A stretch of 14,804 nucleotides of DNA from an uncultured Collinsella sp. (GCA_900543275.1 UQQL01000051.1:1-14804), one strand, 5' to 3'. Shown: positions 7,334 through 14,565, counted from the stretch's first letter. The notes: a model not told the origin generated them from the letters alone. A program made the numbers and translations.

Positions 7334-8209
7334 TCAGCCAAAACGCCCCGTCAAATAATCCGCGGTGCGCGGATCGGACGGATTCTTGAAGAGTTGCGCG
7401 GTGGGCGCGTGCTCCACCAGCTCACCCAGCAAAAAGAACGCAACCGAATCGGAAATACGCGCGGCCTGCTGCATGTTGTGCGTCACGACCACCAGCGTGC
7501 AGGTCTCCTTGAGCTCGCAGGCCAACTGCTCCACCACCAACGTCGACACAGGGTCGAGTGCCGAAGTCGGCTCGTCCATCAGCAGAATGTCGGGCTGCAC
7601 GGCAAGTGCGCGGGCGATGCACAGGCGCTGCTGCTGTCCACCCGAAAGACCCAGGCCCGACTCTTTGAGCTTGTCCTTGACCTCGTCCCACAGGGCAGCG
7701 CGACGCAGGGAGTCCTCGACCAGCTCATCGAGCACGGCGCGGTCGCGCACACCCATACCGCGAGGACCGTAGGCGACGTTGTCGTAGATGCTCATGGGAA
7801 ATGGGTTGGGGCGTTGGAACACCATGCCCACGCGCTGGCGCAAACGGCAGATGTCGCAATCGCCCAGGATATCTTGACCATCGAGCGCAATCTTGCCCTC
7901 GATGCGGCAATCCTTGATGCCGTCGTTCATGCGGTTAAAGCAGCGCAGCAACGTGGACTTTCCGCAGCCCGAAGGCCCGATGAACGAGGTGATCTGCTTG
8001 TCGCGGATCTTGATATTCACGTCCTTGAGCGCATGGTGGTCGCCATAGAACAGGTCGAGGCCCTCGACGTCGATGCGCGTCGGCGAGGCGGCAAGATCCT
8101 CTGCCGTGGGGCGAGTCGCATCCCCAACCTCGCGCTCATGCGCGGCCTCGGCCTGCGCTTCCATGAGTTCTTCAAGCTCCGTGGGCTCCACAGCCGCAGC
8201 AGCCGTCAT
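7334..8209 (-). CDS. pstB: Phosphate import ATP-binding protein PstB
   Basis: ATPase subunit of the high-affinity PstSCAB phosphate ABC transporter, acting at the inner face of the membrane. From the start chosen here (291 residues) the Walker A motif is GPSGCGKST (78-86), the Q-loop is FQRPNPFP (131-138), the signature is LSGGQQQR (188-195), Walker B is LLMDEP (209-214) and the switch histidine is H244. The FNRMND segment and the ending TADYLTGRFG are typical of PstB. An alanine- and glutamate-rich extension of about 42 residues precedes the ABC domain. I chose the ATG at 8209 because GGAGGTG lies 6 bases before it. An upstream ATG at 8224 would add five residues but overlaps that site. pstS, pstC, pstA and phoU are not adjacent; a histidine kinase gene lies upstream instead. 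Confidence 0.95.
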   Translation of the reverse strand: MTAAAAVEPTELEELMEAQAEAAHEREVGDATRPTAEDLAASPTRIDVEGLDLFYGDHHALKDVNIKIRDKQITSFIGPSGCGKSTLLRCFNRMNDGIKDCRIEGKIALDGQDILGDCDICRLRQRVGMVFQRPNPFPMSIYDNVAYGPRGMGVRDRAVLDELVEDSLRRAALWDEVKDKLKESGLGLSGGQQQRLCIARALAVQPDILLMDEPTSALDPVSTLVVEQLACELKETCTLVVVTHNMQQAARISDSVAFFLLGELVEHAPTAQLFKNPSDPRTADYLTGRFG

Positions 8210-8222
8210 ACCGCACACCTCC

Positions 8223-8301
8223 ATATCGATATCAATTCAGCAGTATCGATAGTAGGAATCGCGGCTCATACGCACGTGAGCACATTGTCAAGTGTTTGTA
8301 A
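8223..8301 (-). promoter_or_regulatory. pstB upstream region: TTGACA box and paired TATCGATA palindromes
   Basis: On the minus strand a consensus -35 hexamer TTGACA (8286-8291) lies in the gap before pstB; a weak TATGAG follows at 15-base spacing. A similar TTACAA sits 10 bases upstream (8296-8301), a spacing like tandem Pho-box half sites. Nearer the gene, the self-complementary octamer TATCGATA occurs twice (8224-8231 and 8244-8251), exactly 20 bp apart. These suggest a regulated promoter independent of the upstream kinase gene. Confidence 0.4.
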
Positions 8302-8312
8302 GGGCACGCTAG

Positions 8313-9551
8313 CTATGCGGCGGGCAGCTCGATGGTGAATATCGTGTGTTCGGGCGTCGATTCACATGCAACGGTACCGCCGTGTGCCGCGATGATCTCC
8401 TTGGCAATAGCAAGGCCCAAACCGGCACCACCGCGATTGGTCGCACGCGCCGCATCCAGGCGATAGAACTTCTCAAAGATCACCTTGAGCTTAGCCGCAG
8501 GGATAGGATCGCCCTGATTGATAAAGCGCACGCGCACGCCGCCATCGTCTTGGCGCCTGGCCTCAATCGTGATAGTCGAGCCCTCATAGCTATAGGCGAC
8601 GGCGTTTTTCATGATGTTGTTAAACACGCGGGCCATCTTATCGCCATCCACGAGCACCGTCAGGTCCTCGCGAATATCAACCTGGGCTTCCTTATGTTGC
8701 TCGTTGAGGATGGGATAGAACTCGTCAGCCACCTGAGCCAGCAGCAACCCCAGATCAACATAGCCGCGCGTGAGCACGATATCGTGGAAGTCAAAGCGCG
8801 TGATATCGAAGAACTCTTCGATGAGTGCATCGAGCCGGTGCGCCTTGTCGAGCGCCACGCCCGTAAAGTGCGCACGTTGCTCAACCGGCAGCTCAGGAGC
8901 CTCTTGCAGCAGCGAAAGATAGCCCACCACACTGGCAAGCGGGGTGCGTAGGTCATGTGCCAAGTACGTGACCAGATCGTCCTTGCGATGAGACTCGTCA
9001 CGCAAGGCCTGTTGCACCTTGCGCTCGCGATCGCGCACACGGTTGAGTGCGCCCTCGACCTCCAGGAAGTCGCCGTCGATGTTGTCCCAGGTGTCGGGGT
9101 GATCGATCAGGCGATCTTGAATACGAGCGGCCAGCACACAATCGGCATGCTGCTCGCCCTGCTCATAGCCCTGGTAGTACAGGGCGCGGCCGCAAAAGAA
9201 CAGCACGCACACGGCAAGCGCCAGCACAAAGCCAAGCATGTTGAATACAAAGCCGGCATCGAACAGCACCGGCCCTTCGATGCCGCCGAGTGCCATGGCG
9301 CCAATCGCCAACGTCATGGCCCACGCGGCACCGCCAATCACCACGCAGCGGCGTACGATTTCAAATCGATCGATCAGCAAAAAGCCGACAAGCAGCACCG
9401 CCAAGATTCCAGCGATGTTATCGATGCCAATCAGCAGCAGGCTCAGCAAAAAGAGCAGCACCGTTGCAAGCGCGCGGTTGTCGACGACCGACCTCACGTA
9501 TTCAAAGAGTCGATCGGGCACCTCGAATGCCTGCCTATCGTCTTTTGTCAT
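8313..9551 (-). CDS. VanS-like sensor histidine kinase
   Basis: Membrane histidine kinase of 412 residues, partner of the VanR-like regulator encoded 25 bases upstream. In numbering from this start, four hydrophobic segments lie at about 27-43, 47-61, 69-89 and 102-120, with almost no extracytoplasmic loop. The H-box is YLAHDLRTPLASVVGYLSLL (phospho-acceptor H199), very like VanS. The ATPase domain has FNNIMKNAVAYS (310-321), the VanS-style G1 variant NQGDPIP (345-351), FEKFYRLDAAR (359-369) and GGAGLGLAIAKEI (374-386). I chose the ATG at 9551, with GGGGAA 6 bases upstream; a GTG two codons earlier abuts that site and leaves no spacing. A vancomycin-resistance role is not implied, because no vanHAX genes are present. 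Confidence 0.92.
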   Translation of the reverse strand: MTKDDRQAFEVPDRLFEYVRSVVDNRALATVLLFLLSLLLIGIDNIAGILAVLLVGFLLIDRFEIVRRCVVIGGAAWAMTLAIGAMALGGIEGPVLFDAGFVFNMLGFVLALAVCVLFFCGRALYYQGYEQGEQHADCVLAARIQDRLIDHPDTWDNIDGDFLEVEGALNRVRDRERKVQQALRDESHRKDDLVTYLAHDLRTPLASVVGYLSLLQEAPELPVEQRAHFTGVALDKAHRLDALIEEFFDITRFDFHDIVLTRGYVDLGLLLAQVADEFYPILNEQHKEAQVDIREDLTVLVDGDKMARVFNNIMKNAVAYSYEGSTITIEARRQDDGGVRVRFINQGDPIPAAKLKVIFEKFYRLDAARATNRGGAGLGLAIAKEIIAAHGGTVACESTPEHTIFTIELPAA

Positions 9552-9576
9552 ATCCACTTCCCCACCATCAAAGGCG

Positions 9577-10272
9577 TTATTCGATTATGTAGCCGACGCC
9601 CCAGACGTTTTTGATAAAGCGCGGCTTTTGAGCGTCGTCACCGATCTTTTCGCGCAGGTGGCGAATGTGCACCATCACCGTATTGTTGGAGCCGGGCATA
9701 AAATCCTCGTTCCACACCGCGCGGAACAGATCCTCCACGGCCACCACACTGCCGCGATGCTCGACCAGATACAGCAAGATGGAATACTCGATGGGCGTGA
9801 GGCGCACCGGCGCACCGTCCACCATTACGGAACGAGCATCGCGGTTGATCTCCAGGCCGTCGAGCTGGATGATCGGCGACTCGGCCACCTGCGCGCGGCT
9901 ACCGTAGCTGGTGTAGCGGCGAAGCTGAGCATGCACGCGCGCGATGAGCTCAAGCGGACGGAACGGCTTAACCACGTAATCGTCCGCGCCAAGCGAAAGG
10001 CCCTCGATCTTGTCTTGCTGGGCATCGCGCGCCGTCAGCATGATCACGGGATAGGTATGGCTGGAACGGATCGTACGCAGCAACTCAAGCCCATCGATAT
10101 CGGGCAGCATGACATCCAGCAGCGCCAGATCGAACTCCTGCTCCAAGATTGCCTTGGCAGCGTCGGCCCCGCTATAGGCGACCTGTACATCAAAGTCTTC
10201 TTTTGTAAGGTAGATACCAACCAAGTCGGCGATGGCCTTTTCGTCATCAACTACCAAAATGCGCTCGTTCAT
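9577..10272 (-). CDS. VanR-like OmpR-family response regulator
   Basis: Cytosolic response regulator of 231 residues. The receiver domain has DDE (9-11), phospho-acceptor D53 (LLDVMLPD), T80 and K102, followed by KPFRPLELIARV and QLRRY as in VanR. The winged-helix domain shows LTPIEYSILLYL, NNTVMVHIRHLREKIG and the VanR-like ending VWGVGYIIE. The ATG has GAGAGGAG 5 bases upstream. The VanS-like kinase gene follows by about 25 bases. A D,D-carboxypeptidase gene diverges from it across a 197-base gap holding an imperfect palindrome. This suggests control of its own operon and of peptidoglycan trimming; the target is inferred from context. Confidence 0.93.
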   Translation of the reverse strand: MNERILVVDDEKAIADLVGIYLTKEDFDVQVAYSGADAAKAILEQEFDLALLDVMLPDIDGLELLRTIRSSHTYPVIMLTARDAQQDKIEGLSLGADDYVVKPFRPLELIARVHAQLRRYTSYGSRAQVAESPIIQLDGLEINRDARSVMVDGAPVRLTPIEYSILLYLVEHRGSVVAVEDLFRAVWNEDFMPGSNNTVMVHIRHLREKIGDDAQKPRFIKNVWGVGYIIE

Positions 10273-10292
10273 GCGTGCTCCTCTCGCGCTCC

Positions 10293-10298
10293 ATTATG
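10293..10298 (-). promoter_or_regulatory. Probable -10 element for the VanR-like operon
   Basis: On the minus strand CATAAT matches the -10 consensus at five of six positions and lies 20 bases before the regulator start codon, so the leader would be only about 14 bases. No good -35 hexamer is present at 16-18 bases, which fits a promoter that depends on an activator bound upstream. Confidence 0.45.
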
Positions 10299-10331
10299 CC
10301 CGAGGGGGCGCATGCCACACACAACAAGCGT

Positions 10332-10358
10332 GGGTGATTAAGTCGGCCTTAAGCACCC
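10332..10358. promoter_or_regulatory. Imperfect palindrome in the divergent regulator/carboxypeptidase gap
   Basis: GGGTGATTAAG (10332-10342) and CTTAAGCACCC (10348-10358) form an 11-bp inverted repeat with one mismatch around a 5-base centre TCGGC. It lies about 35 bases upstream of the regulator's -10 element and about 65 upstream of the carboxypeptidase's -10 element, a good place for a shared operator. A second small hairpin, GCCCG-TT-CGGGC, follows at 10363-10374. Binding by the VanR-like protein is an inference. Confidence 0.45.
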
Positions 10359-10424
10359 TTGTGCCCGTTCGGGCGCGGATGTGGGCCACGCACGCACGCG
10401 ATGATCGCCGACACCGGCAAACGA

Positions 10425-10430
10425 TATACT
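10425..10430 (+). promoter_or_regulatory. Probable -10 element for the D,D-carboxypeptidase gene
   Basis: TATACT matches the -10 consensus at five of six positions. Transcription from about 10437 would give a leader of about 33 bases to the GTG start at 10470 and would exclude the in-frame GTG (10359) and ATG (10401) lying further upstream. No clear -35 hexamer is seen. Confidence 0.45.
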
Positions 10431-10469
10431 CTAGTTCCAGAAGAGACCATCCCGTCGAAAGCGAAATCT

Positions 10470-11810
10470 GTGAAGTCCCTCACCTCTTTTGCAAAGCGCT
10501 CAGCCCAGCTTGCCGCCGGCTTTGTCTGCGCTATCGCCCTTGCCGCTGGCGTGCCCACCGTCGCCGGCGCCCAAGTGCTCACGACCGACAATGTCTGCGG
10601 CAAAACCGCCGATGCGCGCGGCATCACGGCCGATAATCTGCCCGATATCGATGCGACCAATGCGCTCGTCATGGGCAAAGACGGCACCGTCTACTACGGG
10701 CGCGGCGCCGATGAGCAGGTCAAAATCGCCTCGATCACCAAGGTCATGACCGCAATCCTAACCGTCGAGAATTGCAAGATGGACGAGAAGGTCACGGTGA
10801 GCAACGCCGCAGCCACCGTGGGTAATTCGACCGCCGGCTTGCTCGAAGGTGACGAGCTTACCGTGGAGCAGGCACTGCGCGGCCTGATGATTCCCTCGGG
10901 CAACGACGCCGCCGTCGTGCTCGCCGAATATGTGGGCAAGAAGATCGACCCTAAAACCAAAGACGCCGAGGCAACCTTTGTGAAGGCCATGAACGAGCGC
11001 GCTAAGAAGCTCGGCTGCACCGGTACGCTTTTTGAAAACCCGCATGGTCTGGACTTTGATGAGTGGGCTGGCGATATGCACTCAACCGCACACGACGTAG
11101 CGCTGATGATGCAGGAGGCCATGAAAAACGACACGATCCGCGAGGTCGTAGCGAGCGAGGATTCCTGGATCGAGGTCACGGGCGCCGACGGCACCGACCA
11201 TTCGCATTCCATGGACACGCATAACTATTTGCTGGGCCAAGATGGCAACATCGGTGGCAAGACCGGCACCACCGACGACGCGGGCTATTGCTTTACGAGC
11301 GCCTACAACCGCGACGGCGACGAGATCTACACCGTCGTTTTGAACTCCACCACCACCGACCAGCGCTTTACCGATACCGCAACCCTTGCCAATTGGTACT
11401 ACGGTCACAAGGTGACGGTCGCAATCGCCAACACACAGGAAAAGACCGCCAACGGCAACCCGCTTATGGCGCGCATTGGTCAAACCGACTGGACGGATAA
11501 GACGATCGACGCCACACTCGCCGATCCCACGGCGCAAGCGACCGTGTTTTCCCTTGCCGGCGAGGTGACCGAAAAGGTTAGCTACGACGATCTTTCGGGC
11601 ACGGTGCATGTGGGCGACAAGGTGGGCAGCGTCACGCTCAAGCAGGACGGCACCAAGATCGCCGTCATGGACCTGGTTGCCGACGAGGAAGGCGCAGGGC
11701 CGAATCCCATTGAATGGCTGCTCGTGAAGCTCGATCGCTTGGGCCGTCGCATCGACAACCGCCCACTCACGGCAGAAAGCGAGACCGTCGCCAAGGCGCC
11801 CGAGGTGTAG
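10470..11810 (+). CDS. Secreted D-alanyl-D-alanine carboxypeptidase (DacA/PBP5-type, peptidase S11)
   Basis: Penicillin-binding protein that removes the terminal D-Ala from peptidoglycan pentapeptides outside the membrane. From the GTG at 10470 it has 446 residues. The signal peptide (1-34) has basic residues K2, K9 and R10, a hydrophobic core at about 14-28, and a likely cut after AGA. Catalytic motifs are SITK (88-91, nucleophile S88), SGN (143-145) and KTG (264-266). A PBP5-type beta-rich domain follows at about 315-405. A short amphipathic segment, NPIEWLLVKLDRLGRRI (412-428), may serve as the membrane anchor. Earlier in-frame starts at 10359 and 10401 lie upstream of the -10 element and would bury the signal peptide. 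The ribosome-binding site is weak. It is the only plus-strand gene, diverging from the VanRS-like pair, and ends in a strong terminator. Confidence 0.93.
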   Translation: MKSLTSFAKRSAQLAAGFVCAIALAAGVPTVAGAQVLTTDNVCGKTADARGITADNLPDIDATNALVMGKDGTVYYGRGADEQVKIASITKVMTAILTVENCKMDEKVTVSNAAATVGNSTAGLLEGDELTVEQALRGLMIPSGNDAAVVLAEYVGKKIDPKTKDAEATFVKAMNERAKKLGCTGTLFENPHGLDFDEWAGDMHSTAHDVALMMQEAMKNDTIREVVASEDSWIEVTGADGTDHSHSMDTHNYLLGQDGNIGGKTGTTDDAGYCFTSAYNRDGDEIYTVVLNSTTTDQRFTDTATLANWYYGHKVTVAIANTQEKTANGNPLMARIGQTDWTDKTIDATLADPTAQATVFSLAGEVTEKVSYDDLSGTVHVGDKVGSVTLKQDGTKIAVMDLVADEEGAGPNPIEWLLVKLDRLGRRIDNRPLTAESETVAKAPEV

Positions 11811-11837
11811 TGCGCAAGAATAATAAGCCCACTGAAG

Positions 11838-11867
11838 GGAGGCGTCCGAAAGGATGCCTCCTTTTTT
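11838..11867 (+). terminator. Intrinsic terminator of the D,D-carboxypeptidase gene
   Basis: GGAGGCGTCC and GGATGCCTCC form a 10-bp stem with one G-U pair and a GAAA tetraloop, followed directly by six T. It starts 28 bases after the stop codon and is a textbook Rho-independent terminator. Confidence 0.93.
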
Positions 11868-11890
11868 GAGGTTCGAATCCCCAGCCTCCA
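11868..11890 (+). other. tRNA-Ser-like 3' fragment (T-arm plus acceptor remnant)
   Basis: A 16-base stretch (11870-11885, containing GGTTCGAATCCCC) is identical to the T-arm and acceptor start of the neighbouring tRNA-Ser, but lies on the opposite strand, so it makes an inverted repeat with 11950-11965. It continues as CCTCCA, close to an acceptor 3' end. GGAGGC at 11838-11843 could pair with GCCTCC at 11884-11889, as an acceptor stem would. D-arm and anticodon arm are absent. It may be a decayed tRNA or a duplicated tRNA end left by integration. Confidence 0.5.
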
Positions 11891-11901
11891 TTCTTGATAA
11901 T

Positions 11902-11926
11902 AAAAAGGGCCCCAAATGGGACCCTT
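11902..11926 (-). terminator. Intrinsic terminator of tRNA-Ser
   Basis: On the minus strand AAGGGTCCC and GGGGCCCTT form a 9-bp stem (one wobble pair) with an ATTT loop, followed by TTTATTAT. It lies 14 bases beyond the tRNA CCA end and faces the carboxypeptidase terminator, so the two convergent transcripts are separated. Confidence 0.85.
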
Positions 11927-11940
11927 CTTCAAATTCGTAC

Positions 11941-12031
11941 TGGCGGAGAGCTGGGGATTCGAACCCCAGATGCCCTTTTGGGGCATACTCGCTTAGCAGG
12001 CGAGCACCTTCGGCCTCTCGGTCAGCTCTCC
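11941..12031 (-). tRNA. tRNA-Ser (anticodon GCT)
   Basis: Class II tRNA with a 7-bp acceptor stem (GGAGAGC with GCTCTCC), discriminator G, and an encoded CCA (11941-11943). The anticodon stem-loop is CTCGC-CTGCTAA-GCGAG, giving anticodon GCT, which reads AGC/AGU serine codons. The long variable arm TGCCC-CAAAA-GGGCA and the T-arm CTGGGG-TTCGAAT-CCCCAG confirm the serine type. Its promoter lies 15-43 bases upstream, and it has its own terminator. Confidence 0.97.
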
Positions 12032-12045
12032 GTAACAGCCGTTCT

Positions 12046-12074
12046 ATAGTAACCAAACAGCCAAGGATGAGCAA
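12046..12074 (-). promoter_or_regulatory. Likely promoter of tRNA-Ser
   Basis: On the minus strand TACTAT (12046-12051) is a good -10 element 14 bases before the tRNA 5' end. TTGCTC (12069-12074) is a modest -35 at the ideal 17-base spacing. The region lies between the end of the 813-residue protein gene and the tRNA. Confidence 0.5.
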
Positions 12075-12123
12075 GAGGAAATTTTCTAATTGCCTAGCAG
12101 CCTTTCCTTCTTGAAAGCTTCGC

Positions 12124-14565
12124 CTACCCCAGCGAGCGGTTGAGGGAGCCGAGCTCGTCGTTGCCCATGGTGCGCCACATTTGGAAGATACAACCGCGCG
12201 CCAGGAAAAAGAAACCGTTGTCGACCAGTTGCACAGCGGCATCTGCCAGCTGATTCGTCACGGCGGACACTGGCGGCAGCTCTAGTCCAGCCTTGTGGAT
12301 GGTCTCGACCGCTTCCTCGAACGTCGGAGGCCCGCTGACGCCCATCTCGTTCATAAGGCCCTGCATTTCTTCCAGCGCGCTGCTGCCCGACTCCTCGCCG
12401 CGCGGCACCAGACGGTAACAAGCCAGCGCCAGGTCGAGCTGATCGCAATTCCAATAGGCAAACGCCAAGCGATAGAACAGGTAGCCGATTGCAGAACGAT
12501 CGCTGGCAATACGTAGGCCGTGGCGCGCCACCTCGATAATCTCGTCAAAGCGCTCCAGACGCGCAAGCACGTTGATGAGCGCAAAGTGCGACTGCATGGA
12601 CGAGCGCGCCAGATCGTAAAGATGGCGCACCTCGGGCAGTGCTCGTTCAAAGTCCTCTTGCTCGGCGTAAAAGCTGCAGATCTCGTGCTGGGCAAAGTAC
12701 AGCGCATCGGGCGCACGAAGGATTCGCACAGAGCGGTCTTCTTCCAACACCGGTAGCACCATGCGCACCAGCTGGTTATCGCAAAACTGCGTTTGAACCG
12801 GACCTGTCGCCAAAAGCTCGGCGACGGCGCACTTAGCCTCCAACTCCTCAACAAGACGGGAAAAGCCTTCAAAAGCACCTGTACGGTCGACTTTTGCCTG
12901 CTCGCGCAATTCAACAACACGGGCCACGTATGGGTCGTCGTCCTCTTCCATGACCTCCAGCTCGTCAGCCGTATCGGCAAGCAGCAGATCGCGCAGCGCC
13001 GGCGGCAGCATGCGATGGTCATCACGCGGACGAGCATGAACCTCCGCCGGTTCAATCGTCTCCGGAGCGGTTGACTCATACGCCTCAAGCACACGCTTGC
13101 ACGGCATATCGTCCATGTCCATGCTCTCAAGATCCTTGGCGACAGACACGCAATCGGCCAGATAGGCCGCGCGCCCAAAGAAATATGTTGCGACAACGCG
13201 CTCGCCCTGCCCACTGTCGGGAGCAGCAATCTGCACATAGCAGCGCGTGATGCAGGTGCCCGCGGCAAAACACGCTGCCGCAAGCGTGAGCGCCACGCGC
13301 GCATCGTGCTCCACGGCCCAGATCGCGCGCGTGTCCTCGTCCAGCTCGCGCCAGGCGTCATCTTGGGCGTCGTATTCACGTTGAGGCATAGCATCCGCGA
13401 CAGAGTGCCCAAACCGAACGAGCATAATCCCCTCGGCAACGTTTGCCCGATAGGTATAGTCGAGCCGTGTGACCACGTTTAGCGCCTCGACAATACGCGC
13501 GAAGCGGGTACGCACATCCCACTCACCGCCCGGCTGGCACGAAACCGTTCCCGGTTTGGCCCACGGGTTATCGCTCGAGGCCGTATCGAGCAGTCGGGGA
13601 ACATCGTTGGTCGTCTTAGCGATATGCCACGAATCAAAGAGCGCACAGCCCTCAAGGCTCGGCGACGAGGCCGCGGGGGCCAATCCAGCCCCAATGCGCT
13701 CAAGGATGCCGGAGAGGCGGTTGAGACGGCACTCGATGGCGAGCAGCGTGTCAATCTCGTCCTGGTCTAGCAGACTACGATCAAAATTGAGATAGAAAAG
13801 CTTTGAGCGATCGATGCGAGCCAGGCTCATCTCGGACTTAGCGGCGATGGTGCGCAAGCGGGGCAAGTCAATTTCACTCATAAGGGCGGCGGCATAGCGC
13901 TCGATACCGCTCGGATTCTCGGCATGGTCAACGCGGTAGAGCAGCGTCTCGATAGCGTCAGGTAGCGGTGTCGTGTTAAAGCCCAAAAACACCTCGACCG
14001 GCTCGGGCAACTTTACGAGCTTGATCTTGTCGACAACGTTTTGCACACCCTCGTCGAGTCCGTCGGCGTCCGCCGTGCTCGCAATGGTATTTTCGGAGTC
14101 AGCGAATATCACGTAGCGCAGGAACATCGATGCCATGAACTCACCGTAAGGAAGGGAGCGGGTCGAATTCCATGTATCGTGATCGGACTGTTCGCGCATG
14201 GGACCTTCGGGAGAGCCGACGGTTCGCGCGCGCACGCGCATCGTGCCGTTTGCTCCCCTCACCATAATCTCACCAATACCGGAGTCCGACTCGTCAAGGA
14301 CCAGTTCCATGTCGGGATCGTTGGGCAGCGGAGCCTCGCTAACGGGGCGGTCTACCTTGTACACCTCACCCGAAACGCTTACGTAGCCCAAAAGCGACAC
14401 ACGGCTTTTGCCAACGAATTCGACGACATAACAAGATTCATGCTGATCCTCGCCAAAGAGTTTCCAGACCACGCCATACGAGCGTCCCGCAGGCTGCTCG
14501 GGCATCGCCGGAAAGCGCTTCTTGGGATCGAGAAACCTGAGCTTGTATGTCGGACGCTCTGCCAC
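12124..14565 (-). CDS. Uncharacterised 813-residue protein with a TPR-like C-terminal region
   Basis: I do not recognise this family. No signal peptide or membrane helix is visible, so it is probably cytosolic. The first 120 residues are mixed polar and beta-rich (for example KSRVSLLGYVSVSGEVYKV at 53-71). The middle (about 140-500) has no motif I can name. A very acidic linker lies around 530-545 (LEVMEEDDDPY). Residues about 615-720 hold helical repeats of tetratricopeptide type: ALYFAQHEICSFYAEQEDFE, then LINVLARLERFDEIIEVARHGL, then LFYRLAFAYWNCDQLDLALACY. About 15 cysteines are scattered without a zinc-site pattern. The start is GTG, with AGGGTG 7 bases upstream. It stands alone between two tRNA genes on the same strand. 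A TPR scaffold or adaptor role is only a guess. Confidence 0.85.
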   Translation of the reverse strand: MAERPTYKLRFLDPKKRFPAMPEQPAGRSYGVVWKLFGEDQHESCYVVEFVGKSRVSLLGYVSVSGEVYKVDRPVSEAPLPNDPDMELVLDESDSGIGEIMVRGANGTMRVRARTVGSPEGPMREQSDHDTWNSTRSLPYGEFMASMFLRYVIFADSENTIASTADADGLDEGVQNVVDKIKLVKLPEPVEVFLGFNTTPLPDAIETLLYRVDHAENPSGIERYAAALMSEIDLPRLRTIAAKSEMSLARIDRSKLFYLNFDRSLLDQDEIDTLLAIECRLNRLSGILERIGAGLAPAASSPSLEGCALFDSWHIAKTTNDVPRLLDTASSDNPWAKPGTVSCQPGGEWDVRTRFARIVEALNVVTRLDYTYRANVAEGIMLVRFGHSVADAMPQREYDAQDDAWRELDEDTRAIWAVEHDARVALTLAAACFAAGTCITRCYVQIAAPDSGQGERVVATYFFGRAAYLADCVSVAKDLESMDMDDMPCKRVLEAYESTAPETIEPAEVHARPRDDHRMLPPALRDLLLADTADELEVMEEDDDPYVARVVELREQAKVDRTGAFEGFSRLVEELEAKCAVAELLATGPVQTQFCDNQLVRMVLPVLEEDRSVRILRAPDALYFAQHEICSFYAEQEDFERALPEVRHLYDLARSSMQSHFALINVLARLERFDEIIEVARHGLRIASDRSAIGYLFYRLAFAYWNCDQLDLALACYRLVPRGEESGSSALEEMQGLMNEMGVSGPPTFEEAVETIHKAGLELPPVSAVTNQLADAAVQLVDNGFFFLARGCIFQMWRTMGNDELGSLNRSLG

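Noticed and set aside
5857..7389. Plus-strand open frame of 510 codons across the kinase and regulator genes
   Set aside because: It is a shadow of two clearly recognised genes in high-GC DNA; the product is R/H/Q-rich and unlike any protein I know.
9238..10341. Plus-strand open frame of 367 codons opposite the VanR/VanS-like genes
   Set aside because: Antisense shadow of conserved regulators, with no coding signature of its own.
8313..11810. Vancomycin-resistance cluster
   Set aside because: Only VanR/VanS-like regulators and a generic D,D-carboxypeptidase are present; no vanH, ligase or vanX, so resistance cannot be claimed.
11854..12114. Plus-strand small frame containing GDSNPR
   Set aside because: This phrase is the usual artefact of translating the antisense of a tRNA; the real feature is tRNA-Ser.
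11082..12242. Minus-strand open frame of 386 codons spanning the carboxypeptidase, terminators and tRNA-Ser
   Set aside because: It would have to run through a tRNA and two terminators and is antisense to an S11 peptidase gene.
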